Assembly: GCA_027919835.1 (NCBI GenBank)
Contig: JANVFP010000032.1
Location: 62,001 to 126,000 of the forward strand
Source of the DNA: Lentinula raphanica
Taxonomy: Eukaryota; Basidiomycota; Agaricomycetes; Agaricales; Omphalotaceae
Reading direction: 5' to 3'
DNA length: 64,000 bases
In this document: positions 58,866 to 64,000 of the stretch, piece by piece
How positions within the stretch are numbered: the stretch's first letter is position 1
How the letters are laid out: every line of letters begins with the position of its first letter
Position numbers and translations under genes: made by a program
Notes under the pieces: model-generated
Seen by the model: only the letters and a program-made list of their open reading frames with translations
What the model was told of the DNA's origin: nothing
Database searches by the model: none

Positions 58866-60119
58866 TTAGGGATTGATCCCTATACAGACATTGACCCAAC
58901 CATCGGCTCCAGCGAGGCAGCCACCTAACCAGGCCATCTCGGTTTCTAACGGCATCATTATACCCTGTACCAGTGCATATGCAGGTTTGGGAACAGGCGG
59001 TGGACGTGGATGGGGGTTCGTACGTGATGGAGGGGGTGCTGGAGTTGAAGCCGGGAATAGCAAAGGTATATGATCAGTTAAATAATGCGAGAGGGTTCGC
59101 GGGGTATCTTGATCGGTTGTTTTAGAATAAGCACAACGACTGCGATGTGACACAACTCACTGTCATCTACCATTGGGGGAACCAGGTCTTGTATGACAGG
59201 ACCGTCTGGAAGATATAGGCGGACAGGAACGCTGCGGACATTGTAAGCTCCGTCGCGTTCAGAAGGACCTCCAGGATCAGCAGATGGAGGCCTGTTGACC
59301 ATAGAGGCCGATGATGATGGAGGAATCGGTGATTGGGCACGTGTTGGAGCCGTAGTTGGTGTCACTTTGGAAGCTACGCGCCAGTAATCGTCAAAATTGT
59401 CTGACGAAGCTTTAAGTATAAGGGATCTATGTTAGAAAAACAAGTCATACGTTCTTTTATCCCCTCCCATAGTCCATCTTGATCCTGTTGTCTAAGACCT
59501 GTCATTCGTTTGGTGCTGCCCCATCTGATGAAGTCAGCTTCCTTGAGTTGACCCATGAACGCCTGTTTGCATGCATCAGGACTTGGTGATAAGAGGAGTT
59601 TTTCGTTTGGTGGCGAAGCAAGGTGTAAAATTAATCGTAAAGGGATAACGTTGGTAGAGGAGCGGGATGAAGAAGGTTTCACAGATGCAGAAATCGTATG
59701 ATTATCATATATTAGGCCTATTGGCCAATGCCTAGCGCCGATGTTATGAGCAGCATTGTGAGAATGACACGCAGGAACTACCATTTGACCAGTGTTCCCT
59801 CTGCTGTTTCGAACCACCATTCCTCGTCTTTGAGATCCTTGGCGGCAGTTTCGTCAAAAACCAGATCCATAAAAAACCTACGAATTTCCGGCATCAAAAG
59901 AGGTAGATAGGAAACCCTTGGGGCTTGAACAAAGTAGCATTCAAGATTTCGATCTGAGTTTGCAGGAAGTTCCTTGGGATCTACACGAATTTCGAGTGGG
60001 ACAGTACCATCCCAAGTCAGCCTGCGAAAAAGAGTAGTGTGATAGTCTGTGACCCGATCTCTATTGGTGAGATTGGCTGCGGGAGAATGGTGATGTCGAG
60101 TAGTGCCATAGGTAGACAT
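58866..60119 (-). CDS. ATG5: autophagy protein ATG5
   Basis: Exons (complement): 58866..59107, 59161..59409, 59451..59731 and 59782..60119, giving 369 aa. Atg5 is conjugated to Atg12 and, with Atg16, is the E3 for Atg8 lipidation on the growing autophagosome. Hallmarks: LFRRLTWDGTVPLEIRVD at the N-terminus, the first ubiquitin-like domain, the acceptor Lys in QLKEADFIRWGSTKRM (equivalent to the LKEAD Lys of other Atg5 proteins), a helical linker with FDDYWRVASK, and the second ubiquitin-like fold (VRSVPVRLYLPDGPVIQDLV) ending in WLGGCLAGADGWVNVCI. The N-terminus before FRR is about 30 residues longer than usual, so the start is slightly uncertain. Confidence 0.93.
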
Positions 60120-60289
60120 GGAGAGGAAAACGAAACTCTTATGGGATAGGCGCCTAAACGTATGAGCAATACTACCAGGATCACGTGCAATAAACCAATC
60201 GCGAAAACAAAGCCACGCGCTTCGCTCTTTGTCACTGCCAGTAGTGTGCCACCTTCCGTACAGTTCAATCTTCTTTCTTGCACGTTTAT
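60120..60289. promoter_or_regulatory. divergent promoter region of ATG5 and DBF4
   Basis: A 170-base gap lies between two divergent start codons. No specific motif was recognised. Confidence 0.4.
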
Positions 60290-62174
60290 ATGGCTACCAC
60301 AGCCCGTAATCCTCTATCTCAGCACTCTCGTCTTTCTCTTGCATCTCCTCATCTACCAAAGATGTCTACCCTCAAACGTCCGAGGTCGCCTGGCATTGCT
60401 CCAGAGAATCAACCCAGTAATGGAGCTACGAAACGTGTTAAAGCGGCTCCAGAAAGCTCTCTCGATAAGCAGCAAAAGCGGACAAAGAAGGAAGAGAAGA
60501 AAGAAGAGAAGAGAGAAGAGACAGAATGGCGAGAGAAGTATCGCCGTGCTTTTGGCGGATTCAGATTCCACTTTTCGGAAGACATTCAGAACACCGACTA
60601 TGTCAAACAATTGGAGAAGCGAATCCTTCAGCTAGGCGGGGTAAGACTCTTCAAGTGTGCTCTCGTCGTGTACTCACATGCTGTACAGACTATTGAAGAC
60701 TTCTTTTCGTCTTCAATTACGCACCTTGTCGTCAAAGACGTCGTCGATCCGAGTAAAGCGTCCGATAAGGAAAACCGTAATGGACGTAAGAGTCCAAGAA
60801 ACCTGGGGTGTGCGTGTATGCATACTCTGACTGTGATATAGATACCTGATCATCTCGCTCTCCAGTGTCCTTGACGTTCCCCAGGTTTACCATCGCGCTA
60901 TCGACGATGCTAAGTCCAAAATAAAAGAATGGGGTGTACGAAAACTTGATAATGTCCTTTCCCGCTGCTTACAAGTCTCCACTATTCTGCCAACCTCCGG
61001 ACCTCTTCCTCCAAGATTGAACCCTTCAACGTCAATCTCCCAGTCCAAATCTCTTAACAAACTCTTAGAGACCGAAAAGATTCACGGAACTACTGAACGT
61101 GATCCTACCCAAAAGAGACGTGACTTTACCTACTTCGCCAAAGGCAGTTACTTTGTCCTTGTCGAGGATATACACAAGAACCTTGCTACCATCGTCGCAC
61201 ATCAGTACCTCCCGCCCAAAAAAGGATCCACTCGGACACCGTGGCCTGTGCTCCATTGCCATCCTCAATCCAGAGGTCCTTTTGTTCCTTTTGACGAAAG
61301 GGAAAAGAAACGCTGGGAGAAAGCCCAGAAACTGGAGAAGGAAGAGAAACTCGAAGCTCATCGGAGAGAAATCAAAGAACAGAAATTGTTCCAGGAGCGT
61401 ATCTCTCGAGAGCGAGAGGCTCTTCATCGCGGATTCGATCTCAGGCGCTCAGTCTCTATGAACAACCTTCGTCGTCGTGAATCATTAGAAGCTGAGGCCG
61501 CGAATGAACAGTACCTTGACATGGGCGATCCTGACTCCGCATGCGCCTCTGGATATCTTGCTTCTGGTAACGGTGCCTATATGGCTGCCTCTGGAAACAG
61601 TGTCACTGTGACATCTACGACCGGCACGACCTCCACCACCACTGGTGGTTCCAATTTCGGCCTCGGCTCCAAACTATCAGCTAAATTGCAGGCTTTCGCT
61701 GATCAGCAAGTTCCGACGTCGCTCAAAGGCAGACGTGATAGCATCAAGGGTGATATGGGACCACCTGCAGTCCCTGAAGGTCGTGTCGGTGTTGGGCTTC
61801 GGAAGGCTAAGAGTACGAACAACTTGAAGCTTCCGAAGCGAGAGGAGGGGTCAAAACCCGGATATTGTGAGAGTTGTCGTCAGAAGTTTGAAGATTTTAA
61901 ACAGGTGCAGTTTCTTGACCGATGATTAGATCTTGACCTGATTAATTCTTGGTTTCCGTAGCATGTACGTGGTTCTAGACATCGGAGGTTCGCCAAAGAG
62001 GACGCGCATTTCGCAGAACTTGATATTGTTCTAGCCACAGTCAAACGTAAGACTGTTGATGAAATAGCACAAGAACGCAATATCCGACCTGTTCATAATG
62101 ATGATATGGACGAGGACCCGTTCATCGACAACTCCCGCCCCATGTTTCCTGATGTCGACTTGGGCGACATCTAA
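60290..62174 (+). CDS. DBF4: DBF4, activating subunit of the Cdc7 replication kinase
   Basis: Exons: 60290..60640, 60689..60807, 60866..61904 and 61962..62174, giving 573 aa. Dbf4 activates Cdc7, which phosphorylates MCM helicase to fire origins. Order: a basic N-terminus; motif N, a BRCT-like region (GGFRFHFSEDIQNTDYVKQL, then ITHLVVKDVV and VLDVPQVYHRAIDDA); motif M (KGSYFVLVEDIHKNLATIV, then PWPVLHCHPQSRGPF); a charged coiled segment; and motif C, a CCHH zinc finger (GYCESCRQKFEDFKQ across the last intron to HVRGSRHRRFA). The tail is acidic. All exons join in phase. Confidence 0.94.
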
Positions 62175-62526
62175 ACGTACGTCTGTCGCCATTTGTCCGT
62201 TATCCCCGTTACGATGTATTGTCGACCGTGGACTTGATACTTTCTGTTCTAATCATGACGTTGTACTTGGATTTCGTTTGGTCTCGAAATCTACAATTGT
62301 ACTTCATAATTGCATCCTCAATCTTGTTATTTATTACTCATCACTTCAGCATGTCTTTGAACATTCCAATTTCCTGTATACGCAACGCACCCCAGTCTTG
62401 ATTGTACATATTCTTGTAAACATGCATTCCATTAGATATGGTCATATCATGCAAGTAGCTACTAGCTAGCAAGGAGTTTTACATCTGATTCCTAATTCCT
62501 ACCGCATTTTCTATGCAGATCGTCGA
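62175..62526. other. convergent intergenic region, no gene seen
   Basis: About 350 bases between the DBF4 and MetRS stop codons; no supported frame. Confidence 0.5.
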
Positions 62527-64000
62527 TCACGACTTTGAACGAAAGAGCCTAACTCCGGCTGCTACATCTCCTACAGATCCGGTACGTCCATGGCTCCACG
62601 ACCGTTCTACAGTCGATACACCCAGCGCGTTAAGAAGCTCTGTGGCAACGCGAGGTATGAACGGTTGTAAGCATATTCCAGATACACGCAGAGCTTCGAG
62701 GCAAGAATCATACGAAACCCGAGCTACCTCGGGCGAAGATTTCCAGGGAGCCGCTTCCGTGAGGCATTTGTTCGCCTATGTGTTCATAAAAAATGAGTTC
62801 CATGACATTGATAAGAAGACACGAACCAGTTTGAGAACATCGACTACGGCTTCCAGAGCGTCCGCAACATTGACTTTGTCCATATGGCTTGCAACAAGTG
62901 GAGGAAGTTCTTTGGTTGCATCAAGAAGAGGAACAAATGGGTCCTCGTTGAGTGAGGAATGTGCTATAGCCATACGAGCAGTAATAGCAGGGGAGGTGAT
63001 TCGCATAAATAGGTTACCAAGTATAGTCTGGAGTTCTTTATCATGCTTGGCTACTTGGACGTGAGACCAATCTAAGATGCTGATTAGAACGTATTGACAA
63101 GATCAGGAGAATGTACAGACCAACATCGTCCTGAAAACGCCCTCCGACCTTGGCAAGGTAGTATCTGACAGAATCGATACCAAATTCTTCTATAGCTTGA
63201 AACGGGTCCGTCGTATTACCAAGCGACTTTGACATTTTCTTTTGTGAAGAGGTCCAATGGGCGTGAGCGAGAATTCGACATTGAAGGGGAAGCTTTAGCG
63301 CGAGAAGGACTGCTGGGAGATATATAGAATGGAAGCGAACGATATCTTTCCCGATGATCTGCATGTCTACAGGCCAACCTTCGCTCGTCCCCGAGTCCGG
63401 CCAGGGATAGCCAATTCCAGTCAGGTATGAGATGAGAGCGTCGAACCAAACGTAGACGGTATGTTCAGGATCGTTTGGCACGGGAATTCCCCAAGAGAGA
63501 CGCGATCTGGGCCGAGATATGGATATATCTTCCAACGGTGATTGAAGAATGCTGACAAGATGCGCATAGTGGGATTGAGGGACGACAGAGCTTGGGTTGG
63601 AAATGTAGTGCTCTAAGAGTGCTTCTCGAAAATGGGAAAGACGGAACATGTAGTTCGTTTCACAACTGTATTCCACGATTGCTCCTGTCTCTTTGGAGAC
63701 AGTTCGTGCTGGAGTGTTACCGTCTTCGGGTACGTGTACGACTTGACCCTCGGTGTAGAAACATTCATCTGTGATTGAGTACCAGCCGGAGTAAGAGCCC
63801 TTATAAATGAGGCCTAGTTGATCCAGTTGGCGCTGTGGTAAGTAGTGTGAGCACCCCAACCTCTATATCAGAAACATAGGCGATGCATACCCAGATGAGT
63901 TCTACAGATGTATAGTGCGCTTCCTCGCTAGTTCTGATGAACCTAGTATAGTTTACATCGGCTTCATTGGCAAGTCTCTACAAGAGCCTGATGAGTCCCA
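62527..64000 (-). CDS. MSM1: methionyl-tRNA synthetase, mitochondrial type (5' end outside window)
   Basis: Exons (complement): 62527..62775, 62827..63071, 63121..63832 and 63891..63977; the gene continues beyond 64000. MetRS charges tRNA-Met. Visible family features: RLANEADVNYTRFIRTSEEAH-type start of the connective region, IYKGSYSGWYSITDECFY, WFDALISYLTG, IIGKDIVRFHSIYLPAVL and the KMSKS loop in SQKKMSKSLGN. The protein ends soon after the anticodon-binding helices, without the extra domains of cytosolic MetRS, so a mitochondrial enzyme is likely. The 63833-63890 intron was placed by conserved W-to-IYKG spacing; the nearest AG would give a 28-base intron. Confidence 0.93.

Noticed and set aside
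63863..63890. 28-base intron in methionyl-tRNA synthetase
   Set aside because: It is too short and gives an extra segment before IYKG; the next acceptor (CCACAG) yields 58 bases and the conserved spacing.

Overview
This 64 kb window is nuclear DNA from a filamentous basidiomycete, most likely an agaricomycete. Genes are dense and on both strands. Almost all are split by short GT-AG introns of about 45-75 bases, often with CTAAC-like branch sites, and the recognisable proteins are fungal. No rRNA, tRNA, CRISPR array or prokaryotic feature was seen. All exon models were worked out by hand from splice signals, reading phase and protein-family conservation. Most close exactly in phase, but none has been checked against transcripts.

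The left part (0-40 kb) is gene-rich. In order: a low-complexity hypothetical protein (-); PAM16 (-) back to back with the Pol I subunit RPA43 (+); a broken tandem duplication of RPA43 plus a coiled-coil gene, followed by the intact coiled-coil gene (+); a membrane-anchored phospholipase B (-) divergent from an ELL elongation factor (+); two single-pass membrane proteins (+); a DUF1771/Smr protein (+); ornithine decarboxylase antizyme (-), whose frames need a +1 ribosomal frameshift, divergent from ribosomal protein uS5/RPS2 (+); a Ser/Pro-rich protein (+); a cytochrome P450 (-) divergent from a J-protein (+); a membrane protein of unknown function (-); bleomycin hydrolase (-); a Ser-rich protein (+); a small RPEL protein (+); a DUF1279 mitochondrial protein (-); S-adenosylmethionine decarboxylase (+); and a transcription factor with two Zn(II)2Cys6 clusters in a row (-).

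The middle (about 40-48.5 kb) is gene-poor. It holds a decayed ABCC-type transporter, two inverted-repeat-ended elements and other repeats. From 48.5 to 57 kb lie three copies of a roughly 3 kb unit. Each carries a gene for a secreted protein of an unrecognised, strongly diverged family with a conserved signal-peptide exon. A short dispersed repeat (GCATTGCTTTGCATCGCTC) recurs seven times between 50.6 and 58.4 kb.

The right end is housekeeping again: ATG5 (-) divergent from DBF4 (+), then a mitochondrial-type methionyl-tRNA synthetase (-) that runs off the window.

Functional themes are Pol I and Pol II transcription (RPA43, ELL), mitochondrial import and translation (PAM16, J-protein, MetRS), and two opposing polyamine control points: AdoMet decarboxylase for synthesis and antizyme for ODC turnover. 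The most unusual features are the duplicated zinc cluster, the antizyme frameshift, the RPA43/coiled-coil tandem duplication with its chimeric junction, and the secreted tandem family.
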